Positions 26,251-35,832 of a stretch of 64,000 nucleotides of DNA are shown in pieces. How positions within the stretch are numbered: the first letter of the stretch is position 1; each line of letters starts with the position of its first letter. Source of the stretch: Flavobacterium haoranii (GTDB lineage Bacteria > Bacteroidota > Bacteroidia > Flavobacteriales > Flavobacteriaceae); contig NZ_CP045292.1 in assembly GCF_009363055.1 (NCBI RefSeq), forward strand, positions 496,001 to 560,000, given 5' to 3'. The notes below the pieces were generated by a model. The model was not told the DNA's origin and ran no database searches. It saw only the letters and a program-made list of their open reading frames with translations. Position numbers and translations under genes: made by a program.

Positions 26251-26757
26251 TTATTTTTTCTTAAAAATCAATCCACCAATTAATGAAAAAATAATTCCTA
26301 ATGGAAGTATTTCAGCATAAGTTAAAAGAATTATAAAAGCTGGATTTTTATACCATTCTTTCATCATATTCATTTCTTCAGTTTTGCTAGCTATTTCTTC
26401 AGGAGTAGCTGTTTTTGCCATTTTATTTAGGACCATCTCGCTGTATTGTTCCATAAAATTTGGAAAAAAGTTATAATAGATAACAAGCCAAACTAAAACA
26501 TAAATAGTTGAAATTAATAAAGCAATTTTTAATCCTGTTAGAAATGCTTTTCCAAATGTGATTATTCCATTTTGTGCTTCACGTTGTTGTTTAATTCCTA
26601 AAAATAAAAATGAGAAAGCAAGAATCATACTTGCAAAACCTACAATTTCACTAGGTTCATTTGTTGGATTATTTTTCATGTACATCGTCATTCCAGCCAT
26701 TACTAGAGAAACTGCAATACCTCCAAAAATTCCATTTCGTAGTATAATATTTTTCAT
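26251..26757 (-). CDS. DUF4199 family membrane protein
   Basis: A 168-residue integral membrane protein with four hydrophobic segments, near residues 10-27, 38-55, 75-97 and 140-165. Segment order and the ITFGKAFLTGLKIALLISTIYVL region fit DUF4199, an inner-membrane family of unknown function common in Bacteroidota. A second DUF4199 gene is at 58687-59148. It lies downstream of the clpB terminator. Confidence 0.8.
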   Translation of the reverse strand: MKNIILRNGIFGGIAVSLVMAGMTMYMKNNPTNEPSEIVGFASMILAFSFLFLGIKQQREAQNGIITFGKAFLTGLKIALLISTIYVLVWLVIYYNFFPNFMEQYSEMVLNKMAKTATPEEIASKTEEMNMMKEWYKNPAFIILLTYAEILPLGIIFSLIGGLIFKKK

Positions 26758-26786
26758 AATTTGTTGGGTTTAGTTTCTCAAATATA

Positions 26787-26820
26787 TAAAAAAACACCCG
26801 ACAATAAATGCCGAGTGTTT
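26787..26820 (-). terminator. Terminator after clpB
   Basis: On the minus strand an 11-bp stem AACACTCGGCA/TGTCGGGTGTT (two wobble pairs) is followed by a run of T. Confidence 0.75.
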
Positions 26821-26863
26821 CTAACAAACCAATCAAACTAATTATGTATGAAAAAACTATTTT

Positions 26864-29455
26864 TTATTCTTGATTTCTAAAAACTAATTTTCCGTCGAAA
26901 CTATCTAGTAAAATAATGCTATCGGTTGTTATTTTACCCGATAAAATCTCTTTAGAAAGTTCGTTTAAAACTTCTCTTTGAATGACTCTTTTTACAGGTC
27001 TTGCTCCAAATTCAGAATCAAAACCTTTTGTTGCTAAATAATCTATAGCCTCTGGAGTAGCATCCATTGTAATGTGTTGGTGTGCTAACATTTTAGTAAC
27101 ACTTTTTAATTGTAAACCAACAATTTGTTTAATATTAGCTTGCGTAAGTGGAGTGAACATTACAATTTCATCAATACGATTAATAAACTCTGGTCGAACC
27201 GTTTGTTTTAATAATCCTAGAACTTCCACTTTCGCAGCTTCAGCAGCGGCTTCAACACTTCCCTTCAAGTTTTCAAATTTCTCTTGAATAATATGACTTC
27301 CCATGTTAGAGGTCATAATTATAATAGTGTTTTTAAAATCGGCAACACGACCTTTATTATCCGTTAAGCGACCTTCATCTAAAACTTGTAACAATATATT
27401 GAAAGTATCTGGATGCGCTTTTTCAATTTCATCTAACAATACAACTGAATAGGGTTTTCTACGAACCGCTTCTGTTAATTGTCCGCCTTCATCATAACCA
27501 ACATATCCTGGAGGTGCACCAACTAAACGACTTACACTATGACGTTCTTGATATTCACTCATGTCGATTCGTGTAATTGCATTTTCATCATCGAAAAGAT
27601 ATTCAGCTAATGCTTTAGCTAATTCGGTTTTACCAACACCAGTTGTTCCTAAGAATAGGAAAGAACCAATTGGTTTTTTTGCATCTTGTAAACCAGCGCG
27701 ACTTCTACGAACAGCATCACTAATTGCTTCAATAGCTTCTTCTTGACCCACTACACGTTTGTGTAATTCGTCTTCTAATTTTAATAATTTTTCACGCTCA
27801 CTTTGCAACATTTTTGTTACTGGAATTCCCGTCCATTTAGCCACAACTTCTGCAATATCATCGTGTGTAACTTCTTCTTTAATTAAAGTTTGCCCTTGTT
27901 GATTTTCTTGTAATTCTTTTTGTAAAGTATCTAATTTTTCTTGAGCTTCTTTAATTTTTCCGTAACGTAATTCAGCAACTTTTCCATAATCGCCTTCACG
28001 TTCAGCACGTTCAGCTTCCAATTTGAAATCTTCAATTTCTTGTTTTACACTTTGAATATTTTCAACAACATCTTTCTCCGATTTCCATTTAGCAAAAATC
28101 TCGTTACGTTCTTCTTTTAAATTCGCTAATTCAAGATTCAATGTTTTTAATTTTACATCATCATTCTCTCTTTTAATCGCTTCTATTTCAATTTCTAATT
28201 GCATTATTTTGCGGTCCAAAACATCTAATTCTTCTGGTTTCGAATTGATTTCCATGCGCAATTTAGAAGCCGCTTCGTCCATTAAGTCAATGGCTTTATC
28301 CGGAAGAAAACGATTGGTAATATAACGTTGAGATAATTCAACTGCAGCAATAATAGCATCGTCTTTAATGCGAACTTTGTGATGTGTTTCGTATTTCTCC
28401 TTAATACCACGTAAAATTGAAATTGCACTCTCCGTATCCGGTTCATCGACCATTACTTTTTGGAAACGTCTTTCTAACGCTTTGTCTTTTTCAAAATATT
28501 TTTGGTATTCATCTAAAGTCGTAGCACCAATAGCTCTTAGTTCTCCACGAGCTAAAGCTGGTTTTAAGATGTTTGCAGCATCCATTGCACCTTCGCCACC
28601 ACCAGCACCTACTAATGTGTGAATTTCGTCAATGAATAACACAATTTCTCCATCACCAGTAGTAACTTCTTTTACAACCGATTTTAAGCGTTCTTCGAAT
28701 TCTCCTTTGTATTTTGCACCTGCAATAAGCGCACCCATATCTAGCGAATAGATGATTTTATCTTTCAAGTTTTCAGGAACGTCTCCATCTACGATTCTGT
28801 GCGCTAAACCTTCTGCAATAGCTGTTTTACCAACACCAGGTTCACCAATTAACATTGGGTTATTTTTAGTTCTACGTGTTAAAATTTGTAAAACTCTACG
28901 AATTTCTTCATCACGACCAATAACAGGATCTAGTTTTCCGTTTCTGGCTAATTCACAAAGGTTTTTAGCATATTTATTTAATGCATTGTATGTTTCTTCA
29001 GCAGAAGCTGAGGTTACGCGTTCGCCTTTACGTAATTCGGCAATGGCAGCTTCTAATCCTTTTTCGGTTACACCTTGATCTTTTAAGATTTGTGCAACTT
29101 TGCTTTTCGATTTAAAAATGGCTAGAATTAAATGCTCAATTGAAACATATTCGTCATTCATTTTTTTAGCAATGATGTTAGTTTCAGTTAAAGTTGAGCC
29201 AGCATCTCGAGAAAGCATAATTTCTCCACCACTAACTTTTGGAAAACTTTGTAAAGTGCTGTCTAAAATTTGTTTAAATAAGTCAACATTTACGTTTAGT
29301 TTTTTCAAAAGAAACGGCGTAACATTTTCATCAACTTCTAAAATACCTTTAAAAATGTGTTCATTTTCTAGTTGTTGATGTCCGAAACCCTGCGCAATTT
29401 GTTGTGCTTGCTGTAAGGCTTCTTGCGATTTAATAGTTAAGTTTTTTAAGTTCAT
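26864..29455 (-). CDS. clpB: ATP-dependent chaperone ClpB
   Basis: Hexameric AAA+ disaggregase working with DnaK. The 863-residue length is normal. The N-terminal Clp-N repeats (about 1-145) are present. AAA-1 has [14 protein letters not shown] and [14 protein letters not shown]. The coiled-coil middle domain is at about 400-530. AAA-2 has [16 protein letters not shown] and [12 protein letters not shown]. The C-terminus has [19 protein letters not shown]. It lacks the IGF/L loop of ClpA/ClpX and carries the middle domain, so it is ClpB. It diverges from ytxJ, with inverted repeats in the shared spacer. Confidence 0.97.
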   Translation of the reverse strand: MNLKNLTIKSQEALQQAQQIAQGFGHQQLENEHIFKGILEVDENVTPFLLKKLNVNVDLFKQILDSTLQSFPKVSGGEIMLSRDAGSTLTETNIIAKKMNDEYVSIEHLILAIFKSKSKVAQILKDQGVTEKGLEAAIAELRKGERVTSASAEETYNALNKYAKNLCELARNGKLDPVIGRDEEIRRVLQILTRRTKNNPMLIGEPGVGKTAIAEGLAHRIVDGDVPENLKDKIIYSLDMGALIAGAKYKGEFEERLKSVVKEVTTGDGEIVLFIDEIHTLVGAGGGEGAMDAANILKPALARGELRAIGATTLDEYQKYFEKDKALERRFQKVMVDEPDTESAISILRGIKEKYETHHKVRIKDDAIIAAVELSQRYITNRFLPDKAIDLMDEAASKLRMEINSKPEELDVLDRKIMQLEIEIEAIKRENDDVKLKTLNLELANLKEERNEIFAKWKSEKDVVENIQSVKQEIEDFKLEAERAEREGDYGKVAELRYGKIKEAQEKLDTLQKELQENQQGQTLIKEEVTHDDIAEVVAKWTGIPVTKMLQSEREKLLKLEDELHKRVVGQEEAIEAISDAVRRSRAGLQDAKKPIGSFLFLGTTGVGKTELAKALAEYLFDDENAITRIDMSEYQERHSVSRLVGAPPGYVGYDEGGQLTEAVRRKPYSVVLLDEIEKAHPDTFNILLQVLDEGRLTDNKGRVADFKNTIIIMTSNMGSHIIQEKFENLKGSVEAAAEAAKVEVLGLLKQTVRPEFINRIDEIVMFTPLTQANIKQIVGLQLKSVTKMLAHQHITMDATPEAIDYLATKGFDSEFGARPVKRVIQREVLNELSKEILSGKITTDSIILLDSFDGKLVFRNQE

Positions 29456-29540
29456 ATATAAAATTCTCCTTTCAAGTTATTATTAAGTTGTTTTACTAAC
29501 TTTGCTTTGATTAAGTCAATTTATGTTCCAATGTAAAAAA

Positions 29541-29596
29541 TAAGACAAAATGACTGATTTTAAGTATTTTATAATTTATTAATCAGTCAAAATGTC
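29541..29596. promoter_or_regulatory. Inverted repeat between clpB and ytxJ
   Basis: TGACTGATT (29551-29559) and its complement AATCAGTCA (29581-29589) form 9-bp arms. GACA and TGTC blocks extend the symmetry on each side. It lies in the spacer between the divergent heat-shock and redox genes, so it is a candidate operator; no known regulator is matched. Confidence 0.4.
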
Positions 29597-29613
29597 GTAA
29601 AATCTGACAAAAG

Positions 29614-29997
29614 ATGAGTTTTTTTGATAAAATATTTGGTAGAGAGAATAACGAAGTAAATTCAAATGTAAATTGGATTCCTTTGACAGCTATATCTCAA
29701 TTAGATGAAATTGTAGAAAATTCGAAAAATAAAACAATAGTGATTTTCAAACACAGTACACGTTGTAGTATTAGTAGGTTTGCTTTAAAACAATTTGAAA
29801 ACGAATATAGTTTAGAAGATAAAGTAGATTTATATTTTCTAGATTTATTGAATTATCGTGAAGTTTCAAATGAAATTACCAATCGTTTTCAGGTGGTGCA
29901 TCAATCGCCACAATTACTAATAATTAAAAATGGAGTTGCAGTTTATGATGCTTCGCATAGTGATATTCAAGCCGAAGTTTTAGGAAAATATGTATAA
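29614..29997 (+). CDS. ytxJ: Bacillithiol system protein YtxJ
   Basis: Monothiol thioredoxin-fold protein (127 residues) linked to bacillithiol redox chemistry; proposed to remove bacillithiol from mixed disulfides. IVIFKHSTRCSISRFAL carries the active-site Cys, with Ser at the second position as in the family, and VVHQSPQLLII carries the cis-proline. The N-terminus MSFFDKIFG is typical. It implies that the organism makes bacillithiol, as many Flavobacteria do. Confidence 0.88.
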   Translation: MSFFDKIFGRENNEVNSNVNWIPLTAISQLDEIVENSKNKTIVIFKHSTRCSISRFALKQFENEYSLEDKVDLYFLDLLNYREVSNEITNRFQVVHQSPQLLIIKNGVAVYDASHSDIQAEVLGKYV

Positions 29998-29998
29998 C

Positions 29999-30027
29999 AA
30001 AAAAGCAACTCATTTGAGTTGCTTTTT
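29999..30027. terminator. Bidirectional terminator after ytxJ
   Basis: AAAAAGCAACTCA/TGAGTTGCTTTTTT stem between converging genes. Confidence 0.85.
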
Positions 30028-30030
30028 TGT

Positions 30031-31215
30031 TTATCGTCTAAACTTGTTATTCGTAATAATACTTTTGAGCTTGGCTTTTAAATCTTCACCAGTATCAAAA
30101 ATCATTTGTTCGTTTGTAGGGAAGGGAACAGCTCTTCTGTCGAAATATTGATAATAATTTTCGTCACAAGCACGTTTATCACCATTGTAATTTGCATAAA
30201 TGTATTCAAATACAAATTCACTTGTAACAGGAAAAGCATCAATTAATTGATTTGTTCTAAAATCAATATAATCAACTTTTGCGGTAACTTGGCACGATTT
30301 AAATTGTGTAAATTCATAAATGTTTATCGAAATCGTTTTAAGATTGTCTACTTTTATTGGGTTACCTAAACTATCTTTTACAATATTACCATTAGCATCA
30401 ACAAGGTTTTTTACACCATCTTTAATTTGTTTTTCTTTAATAAATTGTTTCTCTCGAATTTGTTCTGGAGACATATTTATTCCACGAAAATTAACAATCA
30501 TTCCATAATCATAATTAATGTTTTTTTGACGATTGTTATGGTAAACAGTCCATTTATCATTTAACCCATAAGTACTAAAGTCTAATAAATCGTCTTGTAA
30601 ACGTTGCGGAATAACCATGTTTGTTTCATTCTTAGTATAAACATTAACAAAATCGGTTCCTTTTAATTGCGCCTCGTCCATTAAAGCACGAACATCTTTA
30701 TAATTAGGATTCAATTTGTCTAAATAACTTAAATCATCAAAAGCCTGACGAAAATCTAATTTGTTTTTAGAAGTCATCAGTTTTTTAGCATTGGCATACA
30801 AGTAACCAGATAAATTAGTTTTACTAGAAATTAACTCATCAGAATAATCATCCATGGGAAAAATAGCATTTCTACCTTCTTTAATTAAAGGTAAAGGCAA
30901 AATAGGTTTTATTCTTTCTTGTCTATTGTGTAATTGATTATAAAGATTAAAAACACGCTCATAATTTATAGGATTATTTTCTTTAATCAATAAATTTAAA
31001 GAGGATAAATCGCGTTGTTTAGCCTTAGCAAAAGCCTCTTCCAGCAAATACACATAATCTTGTTTGCCTTTAGCGGTTTTATTTGTTCTAAGTGCATTTA
31101 CTGCTTTTTCTATAGCGGCATCATAATTTCCGTTACTTAATAACGATTGTGTAGATTTAACACCACTGCACGAAGCAATTATTGCGAATAAAAATAGTAG
31201 GATAATTTTTCTCAT
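30031..31215 (-). CDS. Hypothetical lipoprotein
   Basis: A 394-residue lipoprotein from the ATG at 31215 (MRKIILLFLFAIIASC); the in-frame ATG 12 bases earlier would only lengthen the signal peptide. The lipobox is IASC. The N-terminal part has helical repeat character (LLSNGNYDAAIEKAVNALRTNKTAK, AFDDLSYLDKLNPNYKDVRALM), reminiscent of TPR units; the C-terminal half is beta-rich. I recognise no named family. A possible structured RNA element lies just upstream. Confidence 0.75.
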   Translation of the reverse strand: MRKIILLFLFAIIASCSGVKSTQSLLSNGNYDAAIEKAVNALRTNKTAKGKQDYVYLLEEAFAKAKQRDLSSLNLLIKENNPINYERVFNLYNQLHNRQERIKPILPLPLIKEGRNAIFPMDDYSDELISSKTNLSGYLYANAKKLMTSKNKLDFRQAFDDLSYLDKLNPNYKDVRALMDEAQLKGTDFVNVYTKNETNMVIPQRLQDDLLDFSTYGLNDKWTVYHNNRQKNINYDYGMIVNFRGINMSPEQIREKQFIKEKQIKDGVKNLVDANGNIVKDSLGNPIKVDNLKTISINIYEFTQFKSCQVTAKVDYIDFRTNQLIDAFPVTSEFVFEYIYANYNGDKRACDENYYQYFDRRAVPFPTNEQMIFDTGEDLKAKLKSIITNNKFRR

Positions 31216-31252
31216 AAATAGAATCATTTAGGCAAAGATAAAATTTTTTAGA

Positions 31253-31330
31253 AGCCAACTCCTGCTGTCCGTTATATCTTTTTGTTTCAAAGCACAAAAC
31301 AAAAAGGATGCCACTTCCATCAGGGCTAAA
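31253..31330 (-). ncRNA. Structured intergenic element, possibly Flavo-1 RNA
   Basis: Read on the minus strand it begins TTTAGCCCTGATGGAAGTGG. A strong 10-bp hairpin CTTTTTGTTT/AAACAAAAAG follows, then GATATAACGGACAGCAGGAG. This conserved-looking unit recurs between genes in Flavobacteria as I recall it, and may be the Flavo-1 RNA motif; the name is from memory. It lies after the fahA terminator and before the lipoprotein gene. Confidence 0.5.
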
Positions 31331-31360
31331 AAAAACGCCGAATTAATTTCGGCGTTTTTT
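31329..31360 (-). terminator. Terminator after fahA
   Basis: AAAAAACGCCGAA/TTCGGCGTTTTTT stem with a T-tract on the minus strand. Confidence 0.85.
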
Positions 31361-31363
31361 AAA

Positions 31364-32647
31364 TTATTTTATTTCAACTGCGGGAAGCAGTTTCGAAGAA
31401 CATTCTCCAAAGCCTAATCTTGTTTCGCCGTTGTCGCAATAACCTCTGATGATTACTGTATCATTATCATTAATAAATTTACGCTCACTTCCGTCGTTCA
31501 TTTTAATTGGGTTTTTACCGCCCCAAGTTAATTCAAGCATCGAACCAAAGCTATCTTCTGTTGGTCCAGAAATTGTTCCACTTCCCATCATATCTCCCGA
31601 GTTTACTCGACATCCGTTTACTGTATGATGTGCTAATTGTTGCGACATAGTCCAATACATATATTTGAAATTAGAGTTTGAAACTACAGTTTCTACTTCG
31701 TTTTCTGGTTGTATTGCTACCTGCAAATTAATGTCAAAGGCATGTTCGCCCTCTTGTTGTAAATAAGGGAAAGGTTTTGGGTTTTGCTCAGGACTTTTTA
31801 CTCTAAAAGGCTCTAAAGCATCTAAAGTAACAATCCATGGAGAAATTGAAGAAGCAAAGTTTTTTGCTAAAAATGGTCCTAGTGGTACATATTCCCATTT
31901 CTGAATATCACGAGCACTCCAGTCATTAAATAAAACCATACCAAAAATATAATCTTCAGCTTCAGCAACAGGAATTGGTTCTCCCATCAAGTTAGCATCA
32001 GTAGTTATAAAAGCAGTTTCTAATTCAAAATCTACTAATTTTGAAGGACCAAAAATAGGTTGTGTTTCCCCAGCAGGTAACGTTTGTCCGTTTGGTCTTC
32101 TTACAGGAACTCCACTTGGTACAATGGTAGAACTTCTTCCATGATAACCTACAGGAATATGTAACCAATTTGGTAATAAAGCATTTTCAGGATCTCGGAA
32201 CATTTTTCCTACGTTTGTAGCATGTTCTTTGCTACTGTAAAAATCAGTATAATCGCCAATTTGAACGGGTAATAACATTTCAATTTCAGAAACGTCAAAA
32301 AGAATAATATCTCTGTGTTCTTTGTTATCTCTTAATTTCGGATTTTCGGCATCAAATAATTCCGCAAGACGGTTTCTCACTAAACGCCATGTTTTCTTTC
32401 CATCCGAAATAAAGTCGTTCAGTGTATCTTGCATAAACATATCGTCAGTTAACTCAATTCCATCAAAATAATGTAAGCGTTGTAAAGCGCCCATATCAAT
32501 GGCAGTGTTACCAATTCTTGTGCCTATTGTGATATCGTCATTTTTTGTTATAAAAACACCAAAAGGAATATTTTGAATGGGGAAATCGCAATCATTTGGA
32601 ACTTCAATCCAAGATTTTCTTTTCGGGTCGTTTGCTATATTTGGCAT
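31364..32647 (-). CDS. fahA: Fumarylacetoacetase
   Basis: Last step of tyrosine breakdown: fumarylacetoacetate to fumarate and acetoacetate. It has 427 residues from the ATG at 32647 (MPNIANDPKRKSW); an in-frame ATG 39 bases earlier is less likely. Family features: FGVFITKNDD, YTDFYSSKEHATNVG, GYHGRSSTIVPSGVPVRRP, DFELETAFI with metal-binding acids, NDWSARDIQKWEY and GDMMGSGTISGP. It diverges from glyA. Confidence 0.95.
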   Translation of the reverse strand: MPNIANDPKRKSWIEVPNDCDFPIQNIPFGVFITKNDDITIGTRIGNTAIDMGALQRLHYFDGIELTDDMFMQDTLNDFISDGKKTWRLVRNRLAELFDAENPKLRDNKEHRDIILFDVSEIEMLLPVQIGDYTDFYSSKEHATNVGKMFRDPENALLPNWLHIPVGYHGRSSTIVPSGVPVRRPNGQTLPAGETQPIFGPSKLVDFELETAFITTDANLMGEPIPVAEAEDYIFGMVLFNDWSARDIQKWEYVPLGPFLAKNFASSISPWIVTLDALEPFRVKSPEQNPKPFPYLQQEGEHAFDINLQVAIQPENEVETVVSNSNFKYMYWTMSQQLAHHTVNGCRVNSGDMMGSGTISGPTEDSFGSMLELTWGGKNPIKMNDGSERKFINDNDTVIIRGYCDNGETRLGFGECSSKLLPAVEIK

Positions 32648-32758
32648 AATATGTTGTTGGTTTGTTGTTGAAAAATTATGAATCAAATATAAACTTTACC
32701 ACCTATTTAACAAACCTTTTTCGTAATTTTGACCAAATTTTAACGAATTTCTATAAAA

Positions 32759-34033
32759 ATGCAACGCGACGAACAAATTTTTGACCTAATTCTTGACGAA
32801 CAAGATAGACAACAACACGGAATTGAACTAATTGCATCTGAAAACTTTGTAAGTGAACAAGTGATGGAAGCTGCAGGTTCAGTATTAACCAATAAATATG
32901 CTGAGGGATATCCTGGTAAGCGTTATTATGGAGGATGTGAGGTAGTTGATATCGTAGAACAAATTGCAATTGATAGAGCAAAAGCATTATTTGGGGCTGA
33001 ATATGTGAATGTTCAACCGCATTCGGGTTCTCAGGCCAATACAGCAGTATTTGCAGCTTGTTTGCAACCCGGAAATAAAATTTTAGGTTTCGATTTATCT
33101 CATGGTGGACATTTAACGCATGGTTCCCCAGTTAATTTTTCTGGTAAATTATATAATCCCGTATTTTATGGAGTTGAAAAGGAAACAGGACGTTTAAATT
33201 ATGATAAAATTCAAGAAATTGCTTTAGCAGAAAAACCAAAATTAATTATTGCTGGTGCCTCTGCTTATTCTCGTGATATGGATTTTAAACGTTTTAGAGA
33301 AATTGCCGATAGTGTTGGCGCTCTTTTGCTAGCCGATGTTTCACATCCTGCAGGTTTAATTGCTAAAGGTTTATTAAGTGATCCTATTCCTCATTGTCAT
33401 ATTGTTACTACTACTACTCACAAAACATTACGTGGACCAAGAGGTGGTATGATTATGATGGGGAAAGATTTTGAAAACCCTTGGGGTTTTAAAACTCCAA
33501 AAGGAGAAATAAAGATGATGTCAAATTTATTAGATATGGCAGTTTTTCCTGGAAATCAAGGTGGACCTTTAATGCATATTATCGCTGCAAAAGCGGTTGC
33601 ATTTGGTGAAGCTTTAACCGAAAACTTTTTCAATTATACTTTACAAGTTCAAAAAAATGCAAAAGCAATGGCAGATGCATTTGTAAAAAGAGGTTATGAT
33701 ATTATTTCTGGAGGAACCGATAATCATATGATGCTAATTGACCTGCGAAATAAAAATATTACAGGAAAAGAAGCTGAAAATGCATTAGTAAAAGCTGAAA
33801 TTACAGTGAACAAAAATATGGTTCCTTTTGATGATAAATCACCATTTGTTACATCTGGAATTAGAGTAGGAACTGCAGCTATTACAACTCGAGGAATGGT
33901 AGAAGCAGATATGGAGACTATTGTTGCGTTTATAGATAAAGTAATTTCTAACTATACAGATGAAGATATATTAGAACAAGTTGCTGATGAAGTAAACGAA
34001 TTTATGGCAGATAAACCAATGTTTGTTTTTTAA
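32759..34033 (+). CDS. glyA: Serine hydroxymethyltransferase
   Basis: PLP enzyme that converts serine and tetrahydrofolate to glycine and methylene-THF. It has 424 residues, full length. Visible motifs: [43 protein letters not shown], the PLP lysine in [15 protein letters not shown], and [22 protein letters not shown] box at 32724-32731, a perfect -7 match, is about 28 bases before the start. A terminator follows. Confidence 0.97.
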   Translation: MQRDEQIFDLILDEQDRQQHGIELIASENFVSEQVMEAAGSVLTNKYAEGYPGKRYYGGCEVVDIVEQIAIDRAKALFGAEYVNVQPHSGSQANTAVFAACLQPGNKILGFDLSHGGHLTHGSPVNFSGKLYNPVFYGVEKETGRLNYDKIQEIALAEKPKLIIAGASAYSRDMDFKRFREIADSVGALLLADVSHPAGLIAKGLLSDPIPHCHIVTTTTHKTLRGPRGGMIMMGKDFENPWGFKTPKGEIKMMSNLLDMAVFPGNQGGPLMHIIAAKAVAFGEALTENFFNYTLQVQKNAKAMADAFVKRGYDIISGGTDNHMMLIDLRNKNITGKEAENALVKAEITVNKNMVPFDDKSPFVTSGIRVGTAAITTRGMVEADMETIVAFIDKVISNYTDEDILEQVADEVNEFMADKPMFVF

Positions 34034-34063
34034 TTGAAAAATTAAATGATTTAAATATAAAAT

Positions 34064-34093
34064 AAAAATCCGAGCATTGCTCGGATTTTTTTA
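34064..34093 (+). terminator. Terminator after glyA
   Basis: AAAAATCCGAGCA/TGCTCGGATTTTT stem with T-tail. It is followed by short direct repeats of TTCTTATTTGTAATT up to the converging peptidase gene. Confidence 0.85.
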
Positions 34094-34138
34094 TTTTGTA
34101 ATTTGTAATTTTCTTATTTGTAATTTTCTTATTTGTAA

Positions 34139-35166
34139 TTACTTTCCATCTCTATCTACCTTAATTTTTTCAGGTCGGTTTGCAAGCTCCCAAGCCAGAG
34201 CAAATGCTAATTGAGCTCTTTTTGCTAAAGCATCGTATTCAATTTTATCTGGAGTATCTGTTGGCATATGATAATCGGCATGAATACCATTAAAAAAGAA
34301 AATTGCAGGAATACCGTGTTTCGCAAAATTATAATGATCAGAACGATAATAAATTCTTTCGGGATCATTTCGGTCATTATATTTATAATCCAAATCCATT
34401 TTGGTGTATTTTTTATTCATTTCTTCATTTATTGTATGAAGTTCAGAACTTAATCTATCTGATCCAATAACATAAACATAATTGTTAGTATTTGTGTGAA
34501 GTGTATCACGACGGCCTATCATGTCAATGTTGATATCGGCAACAGTTTTATCAAGAGGAAATAATGGATTTTGAGAATAATATCTAGAACCGTGTAACCC
34601 ATGTTCTTCACCTGTTACATGTAAAAATAAAATTGATCTTTTTGGTTTAAAGCCATCTTTTTCGGCTTGTTTAAAAGCTTGAGCTATTTCTAATAAAGCA
34701 ACAGTTCCAGATCCATCATCATCAGCTCCATTATAAACTTCACCATTTTTCATTCCTACATGATCATAATGTGCCGAAACGACAACAATTTCATCTTTTT
34801 TATCAGTTCCTTCTATAAAAGCCCAAATATTTTCAGAATCGGGAAGCTTTGGAGCAAAACCTCTAGCCATGAATTCAGCAGGAACTTTTTGGTACCAACT
34901 ATCAGCAGTAGCAGGATGGTTAATTCCATTTTTTTGATATTGTTCAATTAAATATTTTCCTGCTTTTTTTGTCCATCAGACCCTGTGTCACGTCCTTCAT
35001 TTTCATCAGAAGCTACAATGTACAGATGAGTTTTAAGTTCGTCTGCTGTTATAGATTCTAAATATTTATTAACATCTGCTTGTCTATTAACTTTTATTGG
35101 AGAACAACTAATAGTAAATAAGGCAAAAGAAAAAATAGAGGTTAAAAGTATTTTATTTTTTTTCAT
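34139..35166 (-). pseudogene. M28-family metallopeptidase, frameshifted
   Basis: Zinc aminopeptidase-like lipoprotein split by a one-base deletion. The 5' part (35166-34948) encodes signal peptide and lipobox (SFALFTISC) and the start of the PA/M28 region (HLYIVASDENEGRDTGSDGQ). The rest, 34965-34139, continues in another frame with VSAHYDHVGMKNGEVYNGADDDGSG, GEEHGLHGSR, NIDMIGR and SDHYNFAKHGIPA, which carry the zinc ligands. Adding one A to the seven-A run at 34965-34971 restores about 342 residues. The junction is also a dnaX-type slippery heptamer A AAA AAG in the right frame, so -1 frameshifting is conceivable; a sequence error is simpler. Confidence 0.85.
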
Positions 35167-35257
35167 TCATTAATGTTTTTTGTAAATGTAAACTATTTGT
35201 AGGTTTTAAAATAGAATGTTACAATTTTAATTGTTAAAAATGAGGTTAATAGACGAA

Positions 35258-35291
35258 AACCCTGTAAAATTATTACTTTACAGGGTTTTTA
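35258..35291. terminator. Terminator of ssrA
   Basis: Stem AACCCTGTAAA/TTTACAGGGTT flanked by T-rich sequence on both strands; on the minus strand it lies directly after the tmRNA 3' end. Confidence 0.8.
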
Positions 35292-35292
35292 G

Positions 35293-35687
35293 TGGAGTCG
35301 CCGAGAATCGAACTCGGGTCCAAACAAGCAATCGAAGAGCTTTCTACACGCTTAGTTTTCACTTAGATTTTCGACTAAAAGCTAGACTGAAAACCGTCAC
35401 TTTTAGCTTAGCTTTACAAGTGTCAAAGTGGATTTAAAGCTTTACCACTTCTAGGTTTACTTTTACGGTTCCCCAAAACCAAACGCCATAAACCAAGGCT
35501 TTTGAGGAGAATCTAGCTTTCCTACCTCGTAGGAACTAGGCAAATCTTACTATAATTCAGATTAAGCAGCTAAAGCGTAATTATTTTCGCCGTTTAAAGT
35601 TCGTATAGCAGATATTTACGAGCCTACCATACTTGGCTCGACGTGCTTACTAATCAATTTCACTCGCTGTCAAAACCAGTCGACCCC
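35293..35687 (-). ncRNA. ssrA: Transfer-messenger RNA (tmRNA)
   Basis: Rescues stalled ribosomes with SmpB. The 5' end GGGGTCGACTGG pairs with the 3' end CGACTCC plus discriminator A. The T-arm GGACCCGAGTTCGATTCTCG is intact. The tag frame is at 35562-35591: GGC GAA AAT AAT TAC GCT TTA GCT GCT TAA, giving GENNYALAA. The 3' CCA is not encoded (the genome reads CTA after the discriminator), so it must be added by nucleotidyltransferase. Length is about 395 nt before CCA addition. Confidence 0.95.
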
Positions 35688-35775
35688 AGTTTTAAAGTGT
35701 AACTGTAAATAAATCATTTATCAGTATCGCAATTTCTGCGCCAAAATTACATTTTTAATTGAAAATAAAAAAATA

Positions 35776-35806
35776 TTGCAGAAACCTTTTGCGAATGTTA
35801 TATTTG
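35776..35806 (+). promoter_or_regulatory. Promoter of the AlaDH-like gene
   Basis: TTG at 35776-35778, 20 bases, then TATATTTG at 35799-35806: a full match to the Bacteroidota -33/-7 promoter, 26 bases before the ATG. Confidence 0.65.
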
Positions 35807-35832
35807 CGGTACAATCAAACTACACCTAAAAA

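Noticed and set aside
28752..29378. Two plus-strand frames of 108 and 92 codons opposite clpB
   Set aside because: They mirror the conserved minus-strand ClpB coding sequence and have no promoter or independent support.
34099..34138. Short direct repeats TTCTTATTTGTAATT, considered as a CRISPR-like or origin repeat
   Set aside because: Only two adjacent copies of an AT-rich unit without spacers; low-complexity sequence.
35231..35437. A 68-codon plus-strand frame over the tmRNA region
   Set aside because: It is antisense to ssrA, whose ends, tag frame and T-arm are clear; the translation looks like no protein family.
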